In this document: piece by piece, positions 52,499 through 61,110 of the stretch | How the letters are laid out: each line of letters begins with the position of its first letter | Position numbering within the stretch: position 1 is the stretch's first letter | NCBI RefSeq assembly: GCF_002161805.1 | Contig: NZ_NFIP01000003.1 | Coordinates: forward strand, 46,341-110,340 | DNA from: Collinsella sp. An307 | GTDB lineage: Bacteria; Actinomycetota; Coriobacteriia; Coriobacteriales; Coriobacteriaceae | DNA length: 64,000 bases | Direction: 5' to 3' | Program-made: the position numbers and the translations under genes | Notes under the pieces: model-generated | What the model saw: only the letters and a program-made list of their open reading frames with translations | Database searches by the model: none | Told to the model about the DNA's origin: nothing

Positions 52499-52978
52499 AT
52501 GCTTGAGAACAAGTCGAACAACTCCGGTATCGACGGCGCCTGTGCGCCCGATGCCCCCTCGACCTCTCCCCAAGGGCTCGAGCTTGTGCTCACCTACCTC
52601 ACCTCCATTCCGGCTTGGTACCTTGCGACGAGCGTCGACAACCAGCCTCATGTGCGCCCGTTCTCGTTCGCGGCGCTCGAGGACGGCAAGCTCTGGTTTT
52701 GCACCGCCACCACCAAAGACGTGTGGGAGGAGCTCTGCCAGAACCCGCTTCTTGAGGCGACGGCGTGGTGGCCTGGCCACGGCTGGCTTATCCTCCGCGG
52801 TCGCGCTGGCCTTGCAGGCCAGCCAAGCACGACGGTGCGCGAGGCTGGTTGGCGCCACCTTGAGGGTCTGGGCGAGCATTACGACGGTGCGGACGATCCT
52901 GTGCTCGCGTTCTTTAGTGCAGAAGAGCCCGAGGCGTGGATTTGCAACCACGACGCGTGGCAGCCGGTTGAACTGTAA
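52499..52978 (+). CDS. Pyridoxamine 5'-phosphate oxidase-like flavoprotein, copy 1
   Basis: 159 residues from ATG 52499 (RBS AAAGGAAG). The split-barrel PNPOx-like fold is shown by YLTSIPAWYLATSVDNQPHVRPF and KLWFCTATTKDVWEEL. An N-terminal 30-residue extension is not in the next gene. FMN-dependent reduction of an unknown compound is likely. Confidence 0.85.
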   Translation: MLENKSNNSGIDGACAPDAPSTSPQGLELVLTYLTSIPAWYLATSVDNQPHVRPFSFAALEDGKLWFCTATTKDVWEELCQNPLLEATAWWPGHGWLILRGRAGLAGQPSTTVREAGWRHLEGLGEHYDGADDPVLAFFSAEEPEAWICNHDAWQPVEL

Positions 52979-52994
52979 GGGGCAGGAGGCACCT

Positions 52995-53414
52995 ATGGAC
53001 GAGATCGAACGCTATTTGACCTCTATTCCCGCTTGGTATCTGGCAACCATTGACGAGGCGGACCCCACGCAACCGCGCGTGCGACCGTTCTCGTTTGCCA
53101 TGGTCGACGACGGGAAACTCTGGTTTTGCACCTCGCGCGACAAGGACGTGTGGCGCGAGCTCGAGGCGCATCCCAAGTTTGAGCTTTCCGGCTGGAAGCC
53201 GGGAGCGTACTGGATTGTGGTCACGGGCGAGGCCGATCTGGCGGACGATGCGAACGTGAGCGAGCGCGTGCGCGAGGAGGGCTTCCGCCATATGCTCGGC
53301 ATCGGTGAACATCACGATTCGGCGCGCGACGGGCGCCTAGCGTTCTTTAGCGTGCGCCACGGCCATGCCCGCTTCTGCGACATCGACGGCAGCGAACGCG
53401 TCGTAGAGCTGTAG
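52995..53414 (+). CDS. Pyridoxamine 5'-phosphate oxidase-like flavoprotein, copy 2
   Basis: 139 residues from ATG 52995 (RBS GGCAGGAGG). Close paralogue of the gene 16 bp upstream (YLTSIPAWYLATIDEADPTQ, VRPFSFAMVDDGKLWFCTSR). The pair arose by tandem duplication. Function as for copy 1. Confidence 0.87.
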   Translation: MDEIERYLTSIPAWYLATIDEADPTQPRVRPFSFAMVDDGKLWFCTSRDKDVWRELEAHPKFELSGWKPGAYWIVVTGEADLADDANVSERVREEGFRHMLGIGEHHDSARDGRLAFFSVRHGHARFCDIDGSERVVEL

Positions 53415-53467
53415 CCAGGGGCACTTATCTGATACTTAGGGTGCTGCCGATTCTGTTAGCCTTCGCA

Positions 53468-53546
53468 GGGCCTCGGGGGTTGCCCCGTGAAACATTTCGC
53501 AGCCGCAAAGCGGCGAGGACGTTTCACGGGGCAACCCCCGAGGCCC
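53468..53546. repeat. Conserved-core hairpin element, copy 2
   Basis: Perfect 26-bp stem (53468-53493 with 53521-53546) over a loop holding GCCGCAAAGCGGC. The inner 37 nt (53489-53525) match the core of the copy at 47148-47184 in reverse orientation, 36/37. Outer arms are unrelated between copies. It lies between convergent genes. Confidence 0.85.
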
Positions 53547-53555
53547 CTGTTGCCG

Positions 53556-54629
53556 CTACAAAACCCGGATGTCCTTCGGATAGCTGTTCAGCACCTCGCA
53601 GCCGTCCTCGGTCACAATGACGAGGTCCTCGATGCGCACGCCAATGTCGCCCGGCAGGTAGATGCCCGGTTCGATGGAAAAACACATGCCCGGCTGCACG
53701 GGCTCGTCGTGCGTGGCGGATACATCGCCCGGCTCGTGGTCCTGCAGGCCGATCTGGTGCCCCAGGCGGTGGTTGAAGGCAGGGCCCCAGCCGGCGTCCT
53801 CAATGATGCGGCGTGCGGTGAGATCGATCTCTGCAAACGTGACGCCTGGGCGCACGATGGCCTCGGCCGCCTCATTAGCGCGGCGCACCGCATCGTAGAC
53901 GGCGCGCTGGTGGGCGGTCGGCTCGGCGGTAAAGAACGTGCGGGTCATGTCCGAGCAGTACCAGTCCTGCTTGCAGCCCACGTCAAAGAGCACCATGTCG
54001 CCCGCGGCAAGGACGGTCTCATCCGGCTCGTGGTGCGGATCGGCGGCGTTGGCGCCAAAGCTCACGATGGGGGAGAAGGAGTGGTCGCTCGCGCCCAGCC
54101 GGCGGTACTCGCCAAGGAGGCCTTCCGCGATGGATTGCTCGGTCACACCGGGTCGCACCTGCTCGACAAGCCATGCCATGGCTTTGTCGTTCGTTGCGGA
54201 GGCAGCTCGCATGAGCTCGCGCTCGCGCGCATCCTTAATCGAGCGCGCATCGTCCACAGCGTCGGAGGCAACTACAAAGCCGCTCGTCGCGCCCGCCTGT
54301 ATAAGCGGCACGAGCCAGCGCGCCGCAAGCTCCTTGTCCACGCCGAGGGGCTGGTCGCTCGCACACACGCTGGCGACGAGCGGCACGGGGTTATCGGTGT
54401 CCGAGAAGCTCACCACCTGCGCCCCGGTTGCGCTCGCGTCGGGGAAGAGGCGATTCACAAAGATGGTGGGCGTGCCCTCAAGCGGCACGTACAGCGCAAA
54501 GAAACGCTCGTAGGGCTCGGTGTAGTACCCGCAAAGCCACCAGATGGAGAGCGGGTCGGTCAGAAGAAGCTGACCAAGTCCGCGCGTCCTCAGGTTCTTC
54601 CGTACGCGGGCAAGTCTATCTTCGTTCAT
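53556..54629 (-). CDS. M24 metallopeptidase, Xaa-Pro dipeptidase type
   Basis: 357 residues from ATG 54629. Pita-bread fold with the five metal ligands in order: FDVGCK (Asp), SDMTRTFF (Asp), HRLGHQIG (His), IEPGIYLP (Glu), RIEDLV (Glu). N-terminal creatinase domain (LTDPLSIWWLCGYYTEPYER). Cleaves Xaa-Pro dipeptides; substrate range unknown. It faces the PNPOx-like genes. Confidence 0.93.
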   Translation of the reverse strand: MNEDRLARVRKNLRTRGLGQLLLTDPLSIWWLCGYYTEPYERFFALYVPLEGTPTIFVNRLFPDASATGAQVVSFSDTDNPVPLVASVCASDQPLGVDKELAARWLVPLIQAGATSGFVVASDAVDDARSIKDARERELMRAASATNDKAMAWLVEQVRPGVTEQSIAEGLLGEYRRLGASDHSFSPIVSFGANAADPHHEPDETVLAAGDMVLFDVGCKQDWYCSDMTRTFFTAEPTAHQRAVYDAVRRANEAAEAIVRPGVTFAEIDLTARRIIEDAGWGPAFNHRLGHQIGLQDHEPGDVSATHDEPVQPGMCFSIEPGIYLPGDIGVRIEDLVIVTEDGCEVLNSYPKDIRVL

Positions 54630-54850
54630 GGGCGTCTCCTATCTGTGGTGGCGTGCTCGTGTTGGCTGCACAGTGTAGCACCCGCATCCCGCTGTAATGT
54701 GGCGTCCGTACCTATCTGGAAATGTGCCTGACACACAGGATATGGAGCTTGCACAGAGTGTTTAAGAGGCAGTTTTTGCCTACTGTTTTCTTACATGGGG
54801 CTATTACAATATCGAGCTGTCTGGCAGTTGGGAAACCAGGGGAGGATTCG

Positions 54851-55693
54851 ATGCTCGACGAGCATGGCGCGGTAACCTTTTTCGACGTTGACGGGACGCT
54901 TGTTTGGAGCGATGACGACCCTACGGCGTATGAGGATGAGGCGGCCGCGTTTGCGGATTACTTTGCAAACGAGCGTCCGAGCGAGGGCGTGGCGGATGCC
55001 TTTGCACGCATGAGCGAGCGAGGCCACGCCACCTTCATTTGCACCGGTAGACCCTACTACATGATCACGCCGGGTCTGCGCGCGCTCAACCCCACGGGCG
55101 TCATCTGCGGCGCGGGTTCGTACGTGCGTGTGGGAGACACCGTCGTGCACGAGGAGCATATTCCCGCCGATGCGGTCATGGAGACGGCGCGCCTGTTCTT
55201 TGAGGCGGGCATCGACGTCGATGTCGAGAGCAACGAGCGGCTCGTCGGCCTGTATCCCACGGGCGGTGTCTGCCCGTACCCGGGCAGCCTGACTGTGCGC
55301 AGCCTCGATGAGTTTGCCGCTGAGGCGCCTAAGCTCAACGTCAACAAGTTCAGCACGCGCAGCGTTCCCGCCGAGCGCATCGCGCGCATCATGCCCTACC
55401 TCACCGAGCACTTCACCGTGAGCGACATGCAGTTTGGCGTGTACGAGGTCGCTCTCAAGGGTCTGGATAAAGGTGCTGCCATCGGGATCGTGCTCGACTA
55501 TCTGGGGCACGACCGCGCGCAGACCTTCGCCTTCGGTGACTCCGAGAACGACCTGCCCATGGCGGGCGCGGTGGAGACCTTTGTGGCGATGGGCAACGCC
55601 CTGCCGCGCGTGAAGGACACTGCCGATTACGTGACCGATCATGTGCGCGACGACGGCATTGTGTCCGCGCTTGTGCACTTTGGGCTTATTTAG
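54851..55693 (+). CDS. HAD phosphatase (Cof type), copy 1
   Basis: 280 residues from ATG 54851 (RBS GGGGAGGATT). DxD FFDVDGTLVW, motif II FICTGRP (Thr), a C2 cap with CPYPGSLTVRS, conserved Lys KGLDKGAAI, motif IV FGDSENDLPMAG. Acts on sugar phosphates or similar. First of three tandem paralogues. Confidence 0.93.
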   Translation: MLDEHGAVTFFDVDGTLVWSDDDPTAYEDEAAAFADYFANERPSEGVADAFARMSERGHATFICTGRPYYMITPGLRALNPTGVICGAGSYVRVGDTVVHEEHIPADAVMETARLFFEAGIDVDVESNERLVGLYPTGGVCPYPGSLTVRSLDEFAAEAPKLNVNKFSTRSVPAERIARIMPYLTEHFTVSDMQFGVYEVALKGLDKGAAIGIVLDYLGHDRAQTFAFGDSENDLPMAGAVETFVAMGNALPRVKDTADYVTDHVRDDGIVSALVHFGLI

Positions 55694-55701
55694 GGGGCAG
55701 C

Positions 55702-56571
55702 GTGGACGAGAACGTGGTCCAGGGCACGACAACCCCGGCGCGTGCCGTGACGTTTTTTGATGTGGACGGCACGCTTATGTGGCGCGATGAGGCGCCCGGC
55801 GATATCGCCTCGATGACCGAGGCAGAAGTCCACGAAAAGATGGGCACCGAGCGTCCCACGCAAGCGGTCTACCGCGCCATCGCGCGGCTGCGCTCGCAGG
55901 GGCACGCGGTCTTTATCTGCACGGGCCGCCCCTACTTCCTCATCAACGAGCCTTTGCACGAGCTTGCCCCCGACGGCTTCATCTGCCAGGCGGGAGCGTA
56001 TGCCTGTGTGGGCGATACCGTCATCCGCGACCTGCGCATCCCACGTGATACCGCGCTCGAGGCGGCGGCGTATCTCTGGCGGGAGGGGATCGATGTGACG
56101 CTCGAGAGCAACGAGGGCGATGTGGCGCTCTACGCGAGCGACGGCGCTTGCTTCTTCCCCGGCGCGATCACGGTCCGCACCCCTGACGAGCTCGTGCGCG
56201 CATCGGAGGGCTACCGCTTTTCAAAGATCGCCACAAGTGAGCTTTCGCCCGAGCTGCTCGCCCGCATCCGCCCGTTTTTTGAGGGGCGCTTCAGAATCGA
56301 CGACATGCAGTTCGATACGTACGAGTTCTCGCCCATCGATATCGACAAGGGCCGTGCCATCACCGACGTGCTCAATCACCTCGGCCACGGCCGCGCGCGC
56401 ACCTTTGCTTTCGGCGACTCGGAAAACGATCTTTCCATGGCGCGCGCGGTGGAGACCTTCGTCGCTATGGGCAACGCCCTGCCGGGCGTGAAGGCGGCGG
56501 CTGATTACGTGACCGACGACGTGCGCGACGACGGTGTTGTATCGGCGCTTGCGCACTTCGGACTGATTTAG
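55702..56571 (+). CDS. HAD phosphatase (Cof type), copy 2
   Basis: 289 residues from GTG 55702 (RBS GGGGGCAG). Same motif set: FFDVDGTLMW, CTGRPYF, DIDKGRAI, FGDSENDLSMARA. It starts 8 bp after copy 1. The cap carries a different central sequence, so substrate may differ. Confidence 0.93.
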   Translation: MDENVVQGTTTPARAVTFFDVDGTLMWRDEAPGDIASMTEAEVHEKMGTERPTQAVYRAIARLRSQGHAVFICTGRPYFLINEPLHELAPDGFICQAGAYACVGDTVIRDLRIPRDTALEAAAYLWREGIDVTLESNEGDVALYASDGACFFPGAITVRTPDELVRASEGYRFSKIATSELSPELLARIRPFFEGRFRIDDMQFDTYEFSPIDIDKGRAITDVLNHLGHGRARTFAFGDSENDLSMARAVETFVAMGNALPGVKAAADYVTDDVRDDGVVSALAHFGLI

Positions 56572-56580
56572 GGAGACCAG

Positions 56581-57462
56581 ATGACCGCTCAGGCGACTCA
56601 GACCGCGCAGACATCCGACTTTGGTGCGGCGGCGTTTTTTGACGTGGACGGCACGCTCGTATGGCGCGACTTCCAACGGATGAAGAAACGCACCGGCGAG
56701 TCGGTCAACGCCGCAACTGAGATCAAGCCCTCTGCGGGCGTTGCCGATGCGTTTCGCCGCATGCGTGAGCGCAGCAACGCCACCTTCATCTGCACGGGCC
56801 GTCCCATGCCCTTTGTGATGCCCTCGCTTCTGGCGCTCGAGCCCACGGGCATCGTGGCCGCTGCCGGCGCATTTGTGAGCGTGGGCGATACCGTGGTGCG
56901 CAACGTCTATCTGCCGCGCGACCTGGTGGAGGAGACCGCCGCCCGTTTTGCGGAGGCGCGCCTCGACGCCACCTTTGAGAGCGACACACGCTCCGTCGAG
57001 CTTCACCCAACAGGTGCGCCGGTGCGCTTTGCTGGGTCACTCGCCGCGCGCGATGCGCAAGAGCTGGGAGCCTACCTCGACGGCAGCACCGCCATGCCTG
57101 CCGTGCGCATCCAAAAGATCTGCACCAACGGTGTTGCCTTCGAGGCGCTCGAGCCGGTCTTGCCGTTCATGCGGGAGCACTATACCGTCTGCGACCTGCA
57201 GGGCGGCTGCTTTGAGTTTTCCCTCAAGGGCGTCGACAAGGGTTCGGGCATCGCGGCGGCGCTCGACTTCATCGGGCACGGCCGCGCGCAGACCTTTGCC
57301 TTCGGCGACTCGGAGAACGACCTCTCCATGGCGGGCGCGGTGGAGACCTTCGTTGCCATGGGCAACGCTTTGCCGAGTGTGAAGGCCGCGGCGGACTACG
57401 TGACCCTTTCCGCGGCAGACGACGGCGTGCCCGCGGGGCTCGCCCACTTTGGCCTCATCTAG
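56581..57462 (+). CDS. HAD phosphatase (Cof type), copy 3
   Basis: 293 residues from ATG 56581 (RBS GGGAGA). FFDVDGTLVW, CTGRPMPFVMPSLLALEPTG, GVDKGSGI, FGDSENDLSMAGA. It starts 9 bp after copy 2, in one operon. Confidence 0.93.
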   Translation: MTAQATQTAQTSDFGAAAFFDVDGTLVWRDFQRMKKRTGESVNAATEIKPSAGVADAFRRMRERSNATFICTGRPMPFVMPSLLALEPTGIVAAAGAFVSVGDTVVRNVYLPRDLVEETAARFAEARLDATFESDTRSVELHPTGAPVRFAGSLAARDAQELGAYLDGSTAMPAVRIQKICTNGVAFEALEPVLPFMREHYTVCDLQGGCFEFSLKGVDKGSGIAAALDFIGHGRAQTFAFGDSENDLSMAGAVETFVAMGNALPSVKAAADYVTLSAADDGVPAGLAHFGLI

Positions 57463-57621
57463 CACGCGTCTCTTGCGCTTGTGGGGCCCGGCGTGGCGCG
57501 GCGTCGCTCGGTTTGCCGTGACCGTGTCGGACTTGTTGCGAAACGGTGACACACATCTGCGGTCTGTCAATCCGTATGGCATCGTGCTATTCTTTCACTC
57601 AACTCAATAGTTGGCCTATTG

Positions 57622-57642
57622 TTATGCAAAATAACGCATGAA
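57622..57642. promoter_or_regulatory. ARG-box-like operator before argC
   Basis: TTATGCAAAATAACGCATGAA has the ATGCA...TGCAT-type dyad of ArgR sites (T-A-T-G-C and G-C-A-T-G ends, AT-rich centre). It lies 33 bp before the argC ATG. An extra dyad CAATAG-TTGGC-CTATTG is just upstream (57605-57621). Confidence 0.65.
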
Positions 57643-57675
57643 TTGACCAATAAAATGCAAAAGGAGATGAGTGAG

Positions 57676-58746
57676 ATGACGTATCGCGTGGGAGTCGTCG
57701 GAGCTGCGGGCTATGCGGGGATCGAGCTCATCCGACTGCTTATCGCTCATCCCGAGTTCGAGCTTGCCGTCATCACCTCCAACGCCGATGCGGGCACGCC
57801 GCTCGCCGCGGCTTACCCCGCCTTCACCGGCGTGAGCGACCTGGCGTTCACCACGCATGACGATCCGGCACTTGCAACCTGCGATGTCGTCTTTCTGGCC
57901 GTCCCGCACACGGCGGCCTTGGCGCAGGCCCCCGGCCTTTTGGCGCAGGGCGTGACGGTTATCGACCTTTCGGCCGATTACCGCCTCGACGATCCGGCGG
58001 TCTTTGAGCAGTGGTACGCCGCCGCCCACACCTCGCCGGAGCTTCTCGTCACGCGCGCCTTTGGCCTGCCGGAGCTGTTTGCCGAGAGGCTCGCGCGCGC
58101 GGCGGAGGGCCACGCCAAGGGCGAGGCCCAGCTCGTGGCCTGCGCGGGGTGCTACCCCACGGCAACCTCCCTTGCCGCCGCCCCGGCGCTGAGGATGGGG
58201 CTCGTCGACGCTGTCGCGCCGATTGTGGTCGATGCTATCTCGGGCGTGACCGGGGCCGGCAAAACGCCCGGCGCGCGCACGCACTTTTGCCATGCGGACG
58301 AGAACCTCGAGGCCTACAACGTCTGCCGTCACCGCCATACGCCCGAGATCGAGCAGATTCTCGCTGCTCCGGGGCGCGTTGTCTTCACGCCCCATCTGGC
58401 GCCGTTGCGCCGCGGCCTACTCTCCACGGTGACGATGGTTCTTGCCAAGGACGTTGCGGCAGATCTTACCGCGGCGAACATCGTCGAGCGCTACCGCGCG
58501 TTTTACGCGGGACGACCGTTTGTGCAGGTGCTCGACGCGGGCGCCTGCCCGCAGACCGCTTCGGTTGTGGGGTCCAACGTGTGCCAGATCGGCCTTGCGC
58601 TCGATGCGCGCACGGGCGTGCTCGTTGCCATGGGCGCGATAGATAATCTCTGCAAGGGCGCCGCCGGCCAGGCCGTGCAGTGTGCCAACATCGTATGTGG
58701 CCTTGCCGAGAGCGCGGGCCTGCCCACGAGCGCCCTGCCGGTGTAG
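57676..58746 (+). CDS. argC: N-acetyl-gamma-glutamyl-phosphate reductase
   Basis: 356 residues from ATG 57676 (RBS AAAAGGAG). Rossmann start VGVVGAAGYAGIELIRLL, catalytic Cys159 in ACAGCYPTAT, and HRHTPEIEQ and VFTPHLAPLRRGLL motifs. Reduces N-acetylglutamyl phosphate in arginine synthesis. First gene of argCJBD. Confidence 0.95.
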   Translation: MTYRVGVVGAAGYAGIELIRLLIAHPEFELAVITSNADAGTPLAAAYPAFTGVSDLAFTTHDDPALATCDVVFLAVPHTAALAQAPGLLAQGVTVIDLSADYRLDDPAVFEQWYAAAHTSPELLVTRAFGLPELFAERLARAAEGHAKGEAQLVACAGCYPTATSLAAAPALRMGLVDAVAPIVVDAISGVTGAGKTPGARTHFCHADENLEAYNVCRHRHTPEIEQILAAPGRVVFTPHLAPLRRGLLSTVTMVLAKDVAADLTAANIVERYRAFYAGRPFVQVLDAGACPQTASVVGSNVCQIGLALDARTGVLVAMGAIDNLCKGAAGQAVQCANIVCGLAESAGLPTSALPV

Positions 58747-58763
58747 GGCAAAGGAGGGACCAG

Positions 58764-60032
58764 ATGGATCTCGAGGCTTTCGACCTGCGCTTGCGCGGTA
58801 TTCCCAACGGTGGCGTTACGAGTGCGCGCGGCTTTTCCGCCGCCGGCGTCCATGCGGGCTTTCGCAAGAACCCCGAGCGGCTCGATTTTGCCCTCGTTGC
58901 AGCCGATGAGCCGGTTGCAGCCGCAGGCGTCTTCACGCAGAACCGCTTCTGCGCGGCCCCGGTTACGGTGAGCCGCGCGAACCTCGGCGGTGTGGGGTAC
59001 GGCTACGCGCGCGCTCTCGCGGTGAACTCCGGCAACGCCAACGCGGCGACCGGACCCGAGGGGCTCAAGACCGCGCGCGCGACCTGCGAGATCGTTTCTC
59101 AGGTGCTCGCCTGCGAGCCCGAGGAGGTGCTCGTGGCCTCCACGGGCGTCATCGGGCAGCTCCTTTCGCTCGACCCCTTTGAGCGGGGCGTTCCCGCCGC
59201 GGCGGATGCGCTCGCGGCCGCGGGCGGGGCGGATGCCGCGCGCGCCATCATGACGACCGACACGCACCCCAAGGAGTACGCTGTCACCTTTGTCTCTGCC
59301 GATCCCGCATGGGAGGGCGTCACCTTTACGGTGGGCGGTATGTGCAAGGGCTCGGGCATGATCATGCCCAACATGGCGACCATGATTGCCTGCATCACCA
59401 CCGATGCGCCCGTGGCGCCAAAGCACTTGCATGAGCTCCTGTCCGACGCGGTGAACAAGAGCTTCAACCGCGTCACGGTCGACTCCGACACTTCTACCAA
59501 CGATACCTGCGTCGCCTTTGCCTCGGGTGCCGCCGCCCCGGAGGGTGCGGACGTGATCGATCCGGCGTCCCTTGCTGCCGAGGAACTCGGCCGCGCGCTT
59601 CAGGTGGTCTGCGAGACGCTCGCGCGCGCCATTGCCGCCGATGGCGAGGGGGCTTCGCGTCTTGTGACGGTAAACGTGACGGGTGCGGCGGATGACGCCG
59701 AGGCCGACCTCGCCGCCCGCACCGTGGCAAACTCGCCGCTCGTCAAGTGCGCCATCGCCGGGCGCGACTGCAACTGGGGGCGCGTTGCCGCGGCGCTCGG
59801 TAAAAGCGGCGCTCACTTCTCGCAAGAAAAAGTCGCCATCGACATCATGGGCATCCCCGTCTGCCGGGAGGGCCTCACCGTCCCGTTTGATGAGGACGAG
59901 GCGCTCCGCCGCTTCGAGGCGCCCGAGATCGTCATCACGGCGGACCTCGGCGCCGGCGCGGGCTCGGCGACGGTTTGGACCTGCGACCTCACCCACGATT
60001 ACGTGACCATTAACGGCGACTACCGCACATAG
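58764..60032 (+). CDS. argJ: Glutamate N-acetyltransferase/ornithine acetyltransferase
   Basis: 422 residues from ATG 58764 (RBS AAAGGAGGG). Self-cleaving Ntn-type: NMATMIACITTDA with Thr206 as the likely nucleophile (family consensus A-T-M). NSGNANAATG and KCAIAGRDCNWGR are conserved. Recycles acetyl from N-acetylornithine. Makes the pathway cyclic, so no argE is needed. Confidence 0.95.
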   Translation: MDLEAFDLRLRGIPNGGVTSARGFSAAGVHAGFRKNPERLDFALVAADEPVAAAGVFTQNRFCAAPVTVSRANLGGVGYGYARALAVNSGNANAATGPEGLKTARATCEIVSQVLACEPEEVLVASTGVIGQLLSLDPFERGVPAAADALAAAGGADAARAIMTTDTHPKEYAVTFVSADPAWEGVTFTVGGMCKGSGMIMPNMATMIACITTDAPVAPKHLHELLSDAVNKSFNRVTVDSDTSTNDTCVAFASGAAAPEGADVIDPASLAAEELGRALQVVCETLARAIAADGEGASRLVTVNVTGAADDAEADLAARTVANSPLVKCAIAGRDCNWGRVAAALGKSGAHFSQEKVAIDIMGIPVCREGLTVPFDEDEALRRFEAPEIVITADLGAGAGSATVWTCDLTHDYVTINGDYRT

Positions 60033-60047
60033 GCGCAAGGAGGCTCC

Positions 60048-61082
60048 ATGGACAGCACAACCGCTCTGCCAGGCCATCCCTTCCAACCGACGGGAGAGTT
60101 CTATATGAAGTACGCGCGCGATCGCCGCTCATCCATCTCAAACGAACAGACCGCTAAGCTCCTCTTTGAGGCGCTTCCCTGGATCAAGAACCTCACCGGC
60201 AAGACCATCGTCATCAAATACGGCGGTGCCGCCATGGTTGACGAGCAGCTGCGTGCCGACGTTATGGGCGACATCCTGCTCCTTAAGATCATCGGCGCCA
60301 ACATCGTGATCGTGCACGGCGGCGGGGCGGATATCAACGAGGCCCTCAGCCACTACGACCTGCCCGTCGAGTTTAAGGGCGGGCAGCGCGTGACCACGCC
60401 CGAGGTGATGGAGATCGTGCGCGAGGTACTCGTGGGCAAGGTGAACCAAGAGCTCGTTGCCGCGCTCAACCGCCACGGCAGCGTTGCCGTGGGCGTAGCG
60501 GGCACCGATGCGGGCACCATCATCGCCGAGACGCTCGACCCCGACCTCGGCCGTGTGGGCAAAATTGTGCGCGTCAATGCAGACTACCTCACAAGCGTTA
60601 TGGCGAGCGAGTACATCCCCGTGGTCGCAACGGTCGCGCAGGGGGAGGACGGCGGCTTCTACAACATCAATGCCGACGTGGCGGCGGGTGCCATCGCCGC
60701 CGCGGTCCATGCGCACAAGGCGATCTTTTTGACCGACGTGGACGGTCTGTACGAGGACTTCTCCGACAAGGACTCCCTCATCTCCAACCTCACGCTCGAG
60801 GAGTGCGAGGCCATGCTTGCGGGCGGCACCCTTGCCAAAGGCATGATCCCCAAGCTGCAGTCATGCGTTGAGGCGCTCAAGGGCGGCGTCTTCCGCGCGC
60901 ATATCATCAACGGCACGACGCCGCACGCGCTTCTGCTGGAGCTCCTTACCGACGCGGGCGTGGGTACGGTGATTCACTCGACGCAGGAGGCGTACGAGTT
61001 CGACCAGCATCCGCACCCCCTCGGCACGTTTGCGTCGCGCCTGGCAGAAAACATCGACGCGTCCGCCGGCGGCGTTCAGTAA
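60048..61082 (+). CDS. argB: N-acetylglutamate kinase
   Basis: 344 residues from ATG 60048; ATG 60105 is an alternative start. TIVIKYGGAAMVDE, IVHGGGADINEAL, INADVAAGAIAAAV and FLTDVDGLY are the amino-acid kinase signature. Longer C-terminus than E. coli. The likely feedback point for arginine control. Confidence 0.95.
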   Translation: MDSTTALPGHPFQPTGEFYMKYARDRRSSISNEQTAKLLFEALPWIKNLTGKTIVIKYGGAAMVDEQLRADVMGDILLLKIIGANIVIVHGGGADINEALSHYDLPVEFKGGQRVTTPEVMEIVREVLVGKVNQELVAALNRHGSVAVGVAGTDAGTIIAETLDPDLGRVGKIVRVNADYLTSVMASEYIPVVATVAQGEDGGFYNINADVAAGAIAAAVHAHKAIFLTDVDGLYEDFSDKDSLISNLTLEECEAMLAGGTLAKGMIPKLQSCVEALKGGVFRAHIINGTTPHALLLELLTDAGVGTVIHSTQEAYEFDQHPHPLGTFASRLAENIDASAGGVQ

Positions 61083-61110
61083 CGGTTCTCATCCCACAAG
61101 GAGCCCAACC

